Below are positions 9,333 through 20,189 of a stretch of 64,000 nucleotides of DNA, in pieces. The number at the start of each line of letters is the position of its first letter. Position 1 is the stretch's first letter. The stretch covers positions 1,551,501 through 1,615,500 of the forward strand of contig NC_081414.1 in assembly GCF_030272615.1 (NCBI RefSeq), written 5' to 3'. The DNA comes from Cryptomeria japonica. Taxonomy: Eukaryota; Streptophyta; Pinopsida; Cupressales; Cupressaceae. A model generated the notes under the pieces. That model was not told where the DNA came from, made no database searches, and worked only from the letters and a program-made list of their open reading frames with translations. Made by a program: the position numbers and the translations under genes.

Positions 9333-10497
9333 AAAAAGCGCTCCTGTCCTTCACTGAGGATCCAGAGCGCATTTTGCTCCTGTCCCTCTCCAAGGGACCA
9401 AGGCGAAGCGCTCCTGTCCCTCACCAAGGGTCCAGGGCGAAAAAGCTTATTTGAGCCATTCCTGGCCTTGTTTGGTCAAATTGAAACATCAAAGGCATAG
9501 TGAAGGACGAAATGAACATGATAAAGCATCCAGACTTGATTGAAAACAATGAAATGATGAAGTTTTTGCCTAGAAGGTAAAAAGTGCTCTCGTCCCTCAC
9601 TGAAGGACCCGAGCACTTTTCTTTATATGCACAATTTTAGACCTTTTTTGGACATTAACTTCTATTCATAGCATGAAGTAAGATGAAATCTTCCCTAGCA
9701 AAGGAATTTCGAGGTGAAAAGTGAGACAATTTGGCTTAGAGGGCAAAAAGTGCTCCCGTCCCTCACTGAAGGACCGAAGCTTGAATTTCAAATTTGCACT
9801 GCCTTTGCAAGATTAAAGTGATTTTATGATTTGAAGAGGTTAAGGGAAGCATGTTTTGTCCATTGAATATAATTTAAGCGGATCACAAAGGAGTAAATCA
9901 ACCCAAACGACAAAAAGTGCTCCCGTCCCTCACCAAGGGACCAAGGCGAAGTGCTCCCGTCCCTCACTGAAGGACCAGAGCACTTAACATGTTATCTAGC
10001 CTTTCTCACCAATTTTGGACAAATTGAGACCAAGGCGCAAGTTTGACAAAGTGTTTAAAATGCCTTGAAATGGAATTGAGATGCGAGAGTTGCAAATTTT
10101 GACGACAAATTGCAAAAGTGCTCCCGTCCCTTACCAAGGGACCAGAGCGCTTTTTCCAAATATGACCATTTACCTTGCATTTTGAAAGGATATTTTTATT
10201 ACCAAGGCTCAAGATGGAGTGAAATGTGATATTCTACGCCTTGAGGGTAAATTGAAGATTAATGTGATCAAGAATTTGCATGAGGACTCAAAAGTGCTCC
10301 CTTCCCTCACTGAAGGACCAGAGCACTTTTTTTGAAAACAACAAATTCCCTCCGAGATTATGCCAAGGCAAAGTTGTGTGAGATGGTAAGGATCCTCTAA
10401 AGCATGGTGAACAAAGGTTTGACTTCAAAAAATTGAGAATCCTAGCCTAAAAATGAAAAAGTGCTCCCGTCCCTTGGAAAGGGACCAAAGCGAAGTC
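9333..10497. repeat. Hairpin array, period about 170 bp, inside the solo LTR
   Basis: A ~40-bp motif AAAAGTGCTCCCGTCCCTCA...AGGGACCAGAGCACTTTT recurs with starts near 9333, 9409, 9579, 9745, 9912, 9946, 10114, 10290 and 10456. Most spacings are 166-176 bp. The ends (AAAAGTGCTC / GAGCACTTTT) are inverted repeats and the middle (GTCCCT / AGGGAC) adds an inner stem, so each copy can form a hairpin. The bases between hairpins are diverged. Some copies lack the right arm (9745, 9912, 10456). Confidence 0.85.
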
Positions 10498-11989
10498 ATT
10501 AGCATTCTTTATTTTTTACCATATTTGGGCGTTAATATCCTCCAAATCGCATTAGATGCCAAATTGCTAACTTTGGAATATTTGAAAAAATTAATTAAAT
10601 TGGCATTTAATAAATTAATTTTGGGCCTCAAAAAATCGAATTTCTATTATAAAGGCATTTAAAATTAATTTTTGTGAAATTAAAATTAAAAGTTGAGCGC
10701 ACAAGGCATTATTTTGCCTTTATTTGACAAGTCGGCCTACTCCTTTTGAGGTTTTATTTATTATTTCACCTTTTATTTGCAAGGTCGGCCTCATGGGTAA
10801 GTGGAAGGTGAGCGCTCTATATATTGGAGGTGTTGTTTCACAATTCAAATCATTCAATCATCCTTTCAAGTGCGAAATTGGAGAGCAATTTGAGGAGCGA
10901 AATCCAGAGGAGTGGAGCGAATTTCTACTAAGTGTGGAGAAGCTAGTGGAGGGCGAAATTCATCTTGAAAGCTATTGGAGGAGAATTTCTTGCTAGATTG
11001 GAGGATAAATTCCAGATGTTTTGAAGGTATTTGAAGGCGAATTTCCAGATTTTTGAAGAGGAAGGTGGAGTTCTTTTCCAAGCTAAAGGAGGTGCATTTT
11101 ATCCAAAGGAGAGCTTTGATCTACACTTTGCCTAGCAAAATTCATCTATTTTTACATCATTTCTTAGAGTTAATTCTCAAGAGGAGGTATGGCAAAATCA
11201 TCTTGACACCCTTATTCAAGGTTTGATTTTTTTAGACGTTTTTTAGAAAAGTCTAAGTATTGCATGGTTAATTAGGAAATGATAACTCAAGATTTATCAT
11301 GAAGTTTCCTAATTAAAATCTTGAATCTTCCTTTTAAAGTTTAATTTTTAGATTTCAAGATATATTACTAATTTTGAAATGTTGTGTAGGTATCAAGATG
11401 GCGACTCCAAAGCTCGGAGGATCTACAAGTCGGCAGGTTCTCATCAAGGACGATCAAGCAAGGACAAGGGCGACCTCCTTCAGTCTAGCATTGACAAGGA
11501 CGACCTTCTTCAGTCAAGCATCATCAGGATAAGGGCGACCTCTTCCAATCTAGCGTTCCAAGGCGAGGTACATCATCATCAGAGACAAAAGAAGTCAGAG
11601 CAAAGGGTTCGTTGAAGAAGCAGATAGTTCCAGAAGAGTTAATTAAAGCTAGCTTCTCAACAACATCAAGTTGAATATCTACCAAGATACAAGTGTCAGA
11701 CGAGGTGGCATCCTAGTCATCGCTCCTCCAGTCAGTGTGGTCCACCTCAGCATGTCCAGATTCAATGTACCTAACTCATGGAAGGTGGCACAAACTCCGA
11801 TGTACCTACCTCGGCTATCTATTGGTTGAATTTTCCAGAGAGGACATGTGTCCAAGCAATACAATTTTATCATTGGTCAAGCATTAAATGTTATGTAATG
11901 GTTGTAACAAACCCTAATTAGGGTTTTCATTATTGAATCTTGGCCATTGATCTCGAATTGATCTAAACCATCAAATTGTATTGAGGGCA

Positions 11990-11997
11990 CTATATAA
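11990..11997 (+). promoter_or_regulatory. TATA box of the solo LTR
   Basis: CTATATAAGCC lies at the start of a segment closely matched at 25150 (CTATATAAGGC). Both are preceded by AACAAACCCTAATTAGGGTT and followed by a purine-rich leader with GTTAG/AGAGTAGAG motifs. It would set the start of R. Confidence 0.6.
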
Positions 11998-12882
11998 GCC
12001 CCGACTCTTCATTTGTAAAGGCAGTAAGTTAGAGAGTTAGAATAGAAGAGAGAAGTTAGTGAATAGAGAATAGTTAGAAGGTGATTAGAATAGCAATTAG
12101 AGTAGAGTAGAGAGAGAAGGCAAAGATTGTTGCCAAGATGTTGTTGTAAAAGACTTGTAACTTCATTGAAGAAATGGTGAAATTTATGGGTCGATTCGAC
12201 AATTTGCATGGTCTTTATACTTCTCATATTTGATTTCGTGTTATTAGATGAGTGGAAGAAATGTGCTTGATTGATGGTGGAATTCGTATATCCATACTAC
12301 TAGCAGTTTGTTGATTGCAGACTTGCCTTGTGTAGTCAACTGGAATCATTCAGCTTAAGCTTAACTTCAATTGTCGCTTCTTCATTGATATGCATCAACC
12401 TGATGGTGTCTATGCCTGCAGTGATGATTTGAACATCATAAAGCTTTCCTTCGAAGATCGCACTAACCTTGTGGAGATGTTCCTGTGATGTCAAAACAAG
12501 ACTTAGTTAGAATTCCATCAAAGATCATTCATTGCTCTTACATTCTTAGTGTTAGGATTAGATCCTTTCCTCGCCCTCATCTTTTTTCCTTTTTTTTTTT
12601 CCAAATCAAAGCTAGTAAAATCCTGTGTTCCAGCAATATTCAAAGCAAATCAGAAGTTCGGTCATTGAGTGTAAGTCCCCTTGTGATTCCAGCAAATCAC
12701 ATCATACCACAGAGAGCTTATCCACACGTAGAGATCCTACAACGAAGAACCTTGGAGTCATCCTGATTGATCCTTTTCCGCGATATCTGCAGCAATCAGA
12801 GGCTTTACTCAAGAGAGGATAAGGTACCCTTGGGTATTTTATTCTGTGTTTGATATTGTACAAAATACACGTCAACAGGTAT

Positions 12883-14466
12883 ATGATTGGGCGAGTTTGT
12901 TATTAGATAGAGCCCACTATTTCCTGATGCTGAAGCACAAAGTTTTTTACATGCCATACCATGCCATCGGGTTGTTTTTGGACTTTGTACGAGTACAAGT
13001 ACCAGCCAAACTGAGAGGGTGGCGACCACGAGATTGCAGTGATTCCTTACAACCAGCTATTTTCTATTGGATAGAGTTGGACGCACTCACGGTTGGTGGA
13101 GAGGGTCAGACCAACAGGAAGAGAAGAAGGCAGGTCCCGGTGCTGGTGTTGACCAGTGACATTGATTCAGGATAGGCAAAGAGTAGTGCAGACGAGAGTG
13201 TGGAGTCTGAGGAGACATCGAGGTGTTTTGGAGGGGACACTACTTTCCTACTCTCGGAGATGGCCGAAGTAGATGTGGAGACAGGGACCCTTGGTACGGA
13301 AGAGGGCGGCTGTGCAGTGTCTTTTGGCGAGGTACCAGGTGGAACCTGTGGGCTACCAACAGGGGGTGTGGCACGACCTCCAAGAGAGGGGGTTTGGGCA
13401 GGGCAGTTGTTATTCACACCAGCATTCTTGCACGTGGACGGGGAATTGACACCACTTTCCTCGTCTGGGGTGGCCATTCCAGCATTCGGGCAGATGCATC
13501 CTTGTCCTATAATGCAGACACTTGCAATGACCACCACTCCTTGTATTCCAGTGCGCTCACCTGTCACGGAACAGGAAATAGAGATGAAAGGCATGGGGCA
13601 GGCAAAGGATAGTGGGGAAGCAGTGGAGGACACAGACACATGGTTGGACCGGTATGCTGCCCCACCCATAGTTCCGGTAGGGCCACCACCTGCTACACCT
13701 CGCCATCCTACACAGGCTAAGGTAGTTGATTTGGGGGAGCATCCTACACAGGTAGAGGTAGTCGAGTTGGTGGAGCATCCTGCAGAGTTGGTTTTGCCTA
13801 CTAGTGGCAAGGAGGAGATACCTTCACAGATGGGCCTTTAGGACGGAGGTGTAGGGAGGACCTAGCCTACTGTCGTAGCACAATTTTTTGCTGAGATGGA
13901 GGGGGCAGTTCAACGGTTGGTAGCCTCCACAGTTTAGGAATCCATTGTTCAGCCAGCCTCGGAGAGCCTATGTAAGTTTGCTACTACGGGGGTAGGAGAG
14001 GCATTCCAAAGGTGCTTTGAGGCACGGGGATGGCCGACCATAGACCTACCTGAGATGAGAGCAGAGTAGCAGTGTTAGGAGGTGGCCAGAGAGAGTCGAG
14101 TGCAGACTTTGGTGAGACAAATTGAGCAGGCTGTGCGGGATGGCTATTACCGACTCCGGGAGGCTCAGATCCAGGTAGATAGAGCTGCGAAGCTGGTCGC
14201 TCGCATCCCGTCGTTGGAGACGGAGTTGGCCTAGCAGCAGGCCTGAGCCGGCCGTGCGGAGGAGTAACTGGACACGGTGAAGAGAGAATTGAGCTCTGTG
14301 AGAGTAGCACTGGCGGCTGAGTCAGAGATGAGGACCACAACAGAGACCCGCGTTACCAGCCTTGCGCCAGAGTTGGAGGCGAAGCAAAAGGAGCTCATGG
14401 AGGCTGTATTCAGGGTGAAGCGGTCATGGGAGCACCAATTGGTGGCCGAGCGGGACCTTGCTTATT
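12883..14466 (+). pseudogene. Element A accessory ORF, 3' half, with a coiled-coil tail
   Basis: The frame resumes after the solo LTR (DWASLLLDRAHYFLMLKHK, MPYHAIGLFLDFVR), passes a basic patch (TNRKRRRQ) and enters a long low-complexity stretch rich in Glu, Pro, Gly, Thr and Val (13200-13841). From about 13890 to 14466 it reads as a helix-forming coiled coil with heptad-like spacing, e.g. VKRELSSVRVALAAESEM and ELEAKQKELMEAVFR. Many stops are TAG where Gln is expected. A related coiled-coil remnant sits at the same place in element B. Function unknown. Confidence 0.5.
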
Positions 14467-14574
14467 GAATTGATCAGGTGATGCGGTTGCAGGCGCAGTT
14501 GGCTTCGACATCAGCGGCCCCTTCTTGTTTTGGGTTTCAGTTTTGCTTGTACATCATTTCCATTTTGGTTGTCT

Positions 14575-14611
14575 GTCGTCTGGAGACGACATTTCTTTTT
14601 GGGGGGGATAA
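14575..14611 (+). promoter_or_regulatory. Hairpin and polypurine tract of element A
   Basis: GTCGTC-TGGA-GACGAC (14575-14590) is a perfect 6-bp stem. It is followed by TTTCTTTTTGGGGGGGATA and then the LTR terminus. Element B has the same arrangement (35490-35528). The G-rich tract would prime plus-strand DNA synthesis. Confidence 0.65.
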
Positions 14612-14879
14612 TGTTGTCGGGTAATTAAGCATTAAGGTAAATTGTGTTAGCATCGGTAGTTAACCTGTCAGTTGTCGGCAGTTGGCACCGGGTAACTGAA
14701 CAGACTCCTTTATATTGTATCTGTTTCCAGTCTTTGGACATGCTATTGTAGTCAAACATATTGCTATCATTGTATGTACTGGCTTATTATGAATCAATAG
14801 AACACTTGTGAGTTCCTTATATTTTGTGTACTTCTGTCATTTATGCAATGTCTTAACCTGACACCCTATGGGGAAAACA
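14612..14879 (+). repeat. 3' LTR of element A (268 bp)
   Basis: TGTTGTCGGGTAATTAAGC ... CCTATGGGGAAAACA, following a polypurine tract and followed by the AAGAC duplication. It matches the minus-strand LTR at 7954-7685 and the truncated LTR at 6006. A TTTATATTG motif near 14708 may be part of the promoter. Confidence 0.8.
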
Positions 14880-14884
14880 AAGAC

Positions 14885-16200
14885 TGAATAAACACTCCTT
14901 ATTTGAGGACGCGAGAGACATAGTGCAAGCGAAAATATGGAGGGTAACAATAGGTTTAGTGAATGATGAACAAATCTCAAGCAAATGGAAGCGCTTCAAG
15001 GATTGGATGAGGATGAGAGGAATTGATCAAGACTTGGATGGAAAATGGATATCAAAAAATTTACAAGTGTAGATGAAAGTTAAATTCCTTGAGTGCTCAA
15101 ATTCCTTGACCTCAAGGAATCCTTGATTTGACTTCTCAAATTCCTTGACCTCAAGGAATCCCTGACTTGACTTCTCAAATTCTTTGACCTCAAGGAATCC
15201 ACGACTTAGAAATCTTGAAGAGCTACGCCAAGTAGAAGTTGCACTATCAAGATAGATGAGAGTTGATGAATGAATTTATCCATGATTTCATGATCAAATG
15301 CAAGGATCTACCTATCATTCCTCAAAATCCAAGACTTGAAGAGTAGAGTGTGGTATCTCCTTGAGTGCTCAAACTCCTTGACCCCAAGGAATCCACGACT
15401 TGAGGCTTGAATGTGAAGTTAGGCAAAAGTTGCATTATCCAAATTCTTCTTAAGGATTTTCAAAATCGCTAACAAAATATCTTTGATGGAAATAAGAGAA
15501 AGCTGGAATGATCAACGAAGGCGAGGGAGGAAGTTAAGTGTTATGCTCAAATTCCTTGATCTCAAGGAATCCATGACAAGTAGAGATAGGGAGTTGAAGT
15601 GTGAACCTCATCAAGGAAGAAGTAGATTTTCTAGTGGATCAAGAGATCTATACCCTGATTCGGGGGGATTTTTATCAGCAAATTCCATCATTTAAGGCAA
15701 TTTCAAGAATTTCCATGTGCATTTCCAGATTTGGGGAAGGTTTTAGTAAGTGTGATTCTTGTGGAATATTGCTCATTTTGATGTTTTAATTCAAATTATT
15801 TTCTTTTTCAGGTCTAATGTAAGGAGCGAGTGCAAGGAATGATGAGAAAGAAGACATTGAGGAAGCAAATCAAAGATGAAAGACTTCAGCCCCAACGATG
15901 CAAGATCAAGCTATCCAAGGAATTAAATGGAGGAACTCAACATCAGCATGCTCAAAGCAAAGAGAAGGAACACTTCAAGAAGGCAAGGAAGATCAATCAT
16001 GAATGTAAGGAGAGATTAATGTGGATTGCTTCACAAGGAGAGACTCTACATGCAAATACACCACAAACATATGGAGATACTTCCTTGTTGACGTGGCTAA
16101 AGTCGGATTTCAACTCCTTCCGGTCAACACATAATAGAATCTATTAGCAATCCCATTCTCTCTTGCATAAGGTAGTTCTAGTGCTATTGACACGATCACT
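14885..16200 (+). repeat. Hairpin-rich, long-LTR-like sequence
   Basis: This continues the sequence interrupted at 6000 by element A. It has the same architecture as the solo LTR: a stem-loop-rich first part, then a purine-rich leader (GGAAGAAG, GGTCTAATGTAAGGAGCG). A stretch at 15745-15823 begins AGTAAGTGTG and ends TTTTTCAG, like a short intron. The 105-codon frame at 15830-16147 is Lys/Gln/His-rich with no recognisable domain. I could not define LTR ends. Confidence 0.35.
15101..15570. repeat. Five copies of the palindrome ATTCCTTGACCTCAAGGAAT
   Basis: Copies lie at 15101, 15140, 15179, about 15373 (ACTCC...CCCC variant) and 15551. The arms ATTCCTTGA and TCAAGGAAT are perfect inverted repeats separated by CC. 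The first three are spaced exactly 39 bp apart. Confidence 0.85.
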
Positions 16201-17231
16201 GTAAAACAACCTCAAGGTTCATTTTGTCAAGTCTTGACTGTGGGATGACTCAGAGGTTCATGTGTCTTGCTAGTAGACACAAAAGGGACTTACGTTAATG
16301 GATAGAATAAGTATCAAGGTTTACATGATATCCCTAAGACTCGACAAGTCTTACTTTCATCAGATTATCGATGTTCATGATGCTGTTTTACGGATTGTAG
16401 TTTCAGATTTAAAAAAAAAAATGAAAAAGAGAAAGAGAGTAAGAGAGAGATACTAACTAATTTATCTAAAATAGCACATTTGGGTAAATAGACGGAGATC
16501 TTATAACAACCAGGTTTCACTTCGCTAGCCTTTGTAAACACAACTAAATGAAACTTGATGCAATCTTCAGAGGGAGAATTAGATTTTCAAACTTAAAAAC
16601 ACAAATGCTGAATTTAAACATTCACCCATTTAGCATTTAATAGCCAAACTAAATATACGAACATGTTTAGACTAACCATATAGAGGGATTGACAATCAGT
16701 CAATCTTTAATGGTATGAACTTAAGACCTCTATCAAATACAAACCCAAATAGACTAGTTGAAAGCAAAAATACATAGCATGAATTAAATGGTGAAGAAGA
16801 GAACCATGCACTCACAGGAAATATGAACAACTTTTGACTCCATTAAATCTGTATGTATTTCGGCAGAGTTTTTGCAACAATTCTGGAATTCTTACCAAAA
16901 TAAGGGAACTCAGTCCCTTTAAATAGATTTTCAAAATTGGATGAATGGCCCAGATTAAACAATACAAGTGGCCCAGATTCATCCTAAAAAGCATGACTGC
17001 CCATACCTAGTTAATAAGGGAGATACTTTCCAACTAACTAACCAACTACCAACCATAAAGTTGTCCCCCAAAAAGTGCATTGCACGGACCTCAAAAACTG
17101 AAAAGAGTACCTTGGTAGTTGGGGAGAAATAACTAACCTTGGGAATGCACTTTTTACCATCCCAATGTAGATATTTTCCCTTTTTACAACAAAAAGTCCT
17201 TTTCCTCCTCCAACTACCCTTCCCAAATATC
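16201..17231. other. No recognisable gene
   Basis: Only short frames are seen. A poly(A)/GA-rich patch lies at 16411-16450. The stretch precedes, on the plus strand, the 3' end of the minus-strand gene at 17232 and may hold its 3' flank. Confidence 0.3.
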
Positions 17232-18560
17232 CTAGTCTGCAGCCTGCTTTGCCCAAATATATTCTTGCAACCTCAAACAAATGGAGTGTATCTCATCAAA
17301 AGGAGGAAGAGGGGGATTATTAATTTGGAATTCAATGTCCACACAGTGACTCTCTATCCTCCCAATCTGCTCAATCCGGTCTAATTTTTTGGCCTCAAAA
17401 TCCCTTCTAGCTACGCGCAGCTTGCTGGCGAACTCTATATCTTCCTTGGAATATGGAGTTCCATCATTCTTCAATCGGTCCTTGGAATATGGAGTTCCAT
17501 CATTCTTCAACCGGTCCCCCCAGCATATCTTCATCTCGCTGCACTCCATATCAGCTTTCCAATCATTAATCAAAACCTTTAGAGCATCCCTACAAAAGGT
17601 TGTATTGTTGGGGTATTCTAGGATTGTTGCTCTTCATATCTTAAATTTGACACCAATTTCCAAAGGTGTCGATATCATGAGGTTTGAGAATCTGTTGTAG
17701 TGTGGAAATTCGGTGTCGGGTCCAAAATAATGCCCTGACGATGATGAGAGGGGTATCAACTACCTTCTTAAGTTCCCTAACCCTGTCTATGATGGTATGC
17801 AATCTTTGGTAGGTGCGCTTTGCGTTTGATCTCATGCTAGTCGCCTCTTCTAGTACTAGATATCCCATCCGCACTATATCCTCAATCCATTCACTGGTTG
17901 CCTTGGCAGTGTCTCAGACACTCAAATTCAGCAGTGGTTTTTTGTGCTAATGCCAAGGGGGGAACATAGGTCTCGGTAGCATGCTGCAGTGGCTTGAGCA
18001 AATGATCTATATAGCCTTTGGCTTGCTTAGCACGAGCTTTATACATTTCTCGTTCAATAGTCATTCTTTCCAGTTGGCCCAATATGTTCTGCATGGAGTC
18101 CTTGAACTCTTCTACTTCTTGTCCTTTTGTTGCCTTTCCCAATGGGATCAACGTAACACTATACTTGGCCAGTGTAACCTCCTCGGCTGGTTTGCCTTCA
18201 GGTGGAGCAGCAATATGTATTGTCCCGTTTTTCTGAGCATCCTTGGTAATCTTGGAATACGTTCTTGGTTTCTTTTTTCCTTTAGCTTGAGACTGTCCTA
18301 TTCGAGAGAATAGGTCTTCCAAGTTTATTGGTGGCTTCACAATAGCTTTCCTTTGGGCTCGGGCTTGTAACCACTCATGAGGGATAGTCTGCCCTAAAGT
18401 GATTGGTAATTCCCTACTTTGCTCTCTTGACGCCTCAACAGATTCACTATATACTCGTGGTTGGTCATGTTGGTGCCCAAAACCACAGATTAGAAAACCA
18501 AAAGACTTGCCAAATCCTCAAGTAATCCAATCAGCCTTGGCCAACGAACAGGGATGGTCA
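17232..18560 (-). pseudogene. Decayed retroelement-type gene, 3' block
   Basis: On the minus strand the frame opens near 18540 (HDQPRVYSESVEASREQ, ITLGQTIPHEWLQARAQ, KPPINLEDLFSRIG) and runs through a Lys-rich linker into a helical segment (MQNILGQLERMTIEREMYK). It shifts frame near 17915 to IEDIVRMGYLVLEEATSM and again before 17573. The last part contains DRLKNDGTPYSK twice in tandem, from a perfect-length 36-bp duplication (17445-17516, one mismatch). It ends in LQEYIWAKQAAD. No protease, RT or integrase motif is seen. It probably belongs with the block at 21242-22684 as one TE-associated protein. Confidence 0.45.
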
Positions 18561-20189
18561 AAGACCAAATCCCTCTGCACTTTAGGCTCCACTGAACCTA
18601 GGTGGGTGTGCCTCTTCCTCTCAAGCACAAAAAGAGGTTATTTATAGTGGATTTAAACCTTTTAACAAGTTTACACAACTGGCAAATTATTGTTTTGCAA
18701 CTATGCTTTATTATGTGCTTTAACTGAATGCTTTGAAAAAAAATAATTGTGAATGTATATTGAAAATGAGATTGCTTTTAGGATTTAAATAAAATCTGCA
18801 TAGATCAGTTCATATAGGATTTGGGAAGAATGTTTCTTTATCAAGGACCTTGAATGCATGCAAATCAAAAACCTTAAAAGATCAATAACAGACCAGTGCC
18901 TCTATCCAGGGATATATATGACACTTTGTGGACAAAATATCTTATCTACTCGAGAGACAATTTATCATCAACTATGAAGGTTCAGTATGCGTTACACAAA
19001 CAATAAGAACTCAATCTTTCATTTAATGCAACGGCATGTGATTCACATTATAGCAAGTCTATTAACAGATTTATCAAGAGGACAAAGATAACTCATCAAC
19101 ACAAAAGTGTACACAATATTTGGAAAAAGAAACAGTGAACCTTGTATATTAATCTTCAAGAAATGATTGCATACATAAGCTGCACTTGTAAATACTTCAT
19201 TACAGATTGCTTGCACAAAATGATACTTCTTCCTATAGACTTCTCTGATACAAAATGATATTCAATCCCTACCAGCAGTACCTTGTTCCTGTGACTCCCC
19301 CCCCCCTTTTACATAAAAAATGTCTCCCTATAAGTATCTGAATCAAAAGGCATATATGAAAGGACACACCCTTTCCCTTCAAAGGACACACCCTTTGGTT
19401 TAATAAAAAACTACAAATGGGAACCTTTAAAAATACTAAATGATGCTTTAATAACGTGTCTTCTATTCTCCGTCTCGATAAAAATCTTCAGTAAATATTC
19501 ATCATCCTCTCATTTCCTGCACACAAGATAAGCCAATCAAATTCCTTAATTTTGAAAATTAAATATACTCCACCTTAGATTTTGAAAAGTCAATTATCTT
19601 TGTATAAATACTTGTTTAAAATAGTCCAATAAAACCAAAGTATTTATATTTTAAGAAAATAATTCTGCTAATATAACACCCATTTATTAAAAATAATACT
19701 TTACCCTAAGATGTATATTCAAAGCATTCATTCAAATATAAATAAATTCTATCTTTAATGCGTATTCAATTAATAACGTAAAGCAGGTAATATACTTCTC
19801 TTTTATTATTTTCAGGAATCGGTATTTCGGCCTTATTTCCCCCTTTAGTCCAAGTTATACATTTAACTTTAATCTTTCCCTTTGCTGTGCATCTATTCGT
19901 GCCACGTATCTTCTTCTGGTTCGCTGACAGATCACCCTTTATCTTTCGGCCAAACTTCCTCATTGGCGATCTGTTCACAGGTCTTATCGATTCCATAGTT
20001 TCATCGATACCTTTTGTTTTCAATGGGACCGCTGCTGATTTCTTCGATGAACCTCGTGTCGATGAAACTGCCGCTTTCGGTGAGTCCGTTTTGAAATCCA
20101 CCGCAACCTAAGTTTGTTCGATAAGCTCTGCACCGCCGGACTGTTTCACTTCAATTGTTTGCCTTAACCGCCTTAGTCTAATGCCCGCT
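18561..20189. other. No clear gene; possible intron or insertion
   Basis: An AT-rich stretch separates the two blocks of the minus-strand gene. A minus-strand frame at 20101-19766 (Lys/Ser-rich, e.g. MRKFGRKIKGDLSANQKK) is basic and could be a relic exon, but no family is recognised. A C-run (19298-19307) and a direct repeat of AGGACACACCCTTT (19361-19395) are present. Confidence 0.3.

Larger units (their letters stand above)
8869..12877 (+). mobile_element. Solo LTR, 4009 bp, with GGTAT target duplication
   Basis: The unit begins TGTTGTGACG and ends ACACGTCAACA, with inverted terminal bases TGTTG...CAACA, and is flanked by GGTAT at 8864-8868 and 12878-12882. No internal domain (PBS, gag, pol) is seen, so it is a solo LTR left by LTR-LTR recombination or a very long non-coding element. 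Removing it plus one GGTAT (4014 bp, divisible by three) rejoins the accessory ORF in frame. Its promoter half closely resembles 24.5-25.96 kb. Four kilobases is very long for an LTR. Confidence 0.8.
6006..14879 (+). mobile_element. Element A: composite short-LTR retroelement with an inverted gag-PBS-LTR block
   Basis: The order is LTR fragment (+, 6006-6179), gag reading on the minus strand (7135-6173), leader ORF, PBS, a complete LTR on the minus strand (7954-7685), an accessory ORF on the plus strand interrupted by a 4.0-kb solo LTR, a hairpin and polypurine tract, and a complete LTR (+, 14612-14879). Exact 5-bp duplications (AAGAC) flank the whole. No RT or integrase is seen, so it is non-autonomous. 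Either the inversion occurred before integration, for example by template switching, or it happened inside an integrated copy. Confidence 0.75.

Noticed and set aside
9333-10497. CRISPR-like array
   Set aside because: Repeats are palindromic and regularly spaced, but spacers are ~130 bp, related to one another, and the context is a plant LTR with no cas genes.
13106-13810. 234-codon minus-strand ORF (Ser/Thr/Val/Pro-rich)
   Set aside because: Antisense shadow of the low-complexity part of the element A accessory ORF, which has in-frame continuity with coding sequence on both sides.
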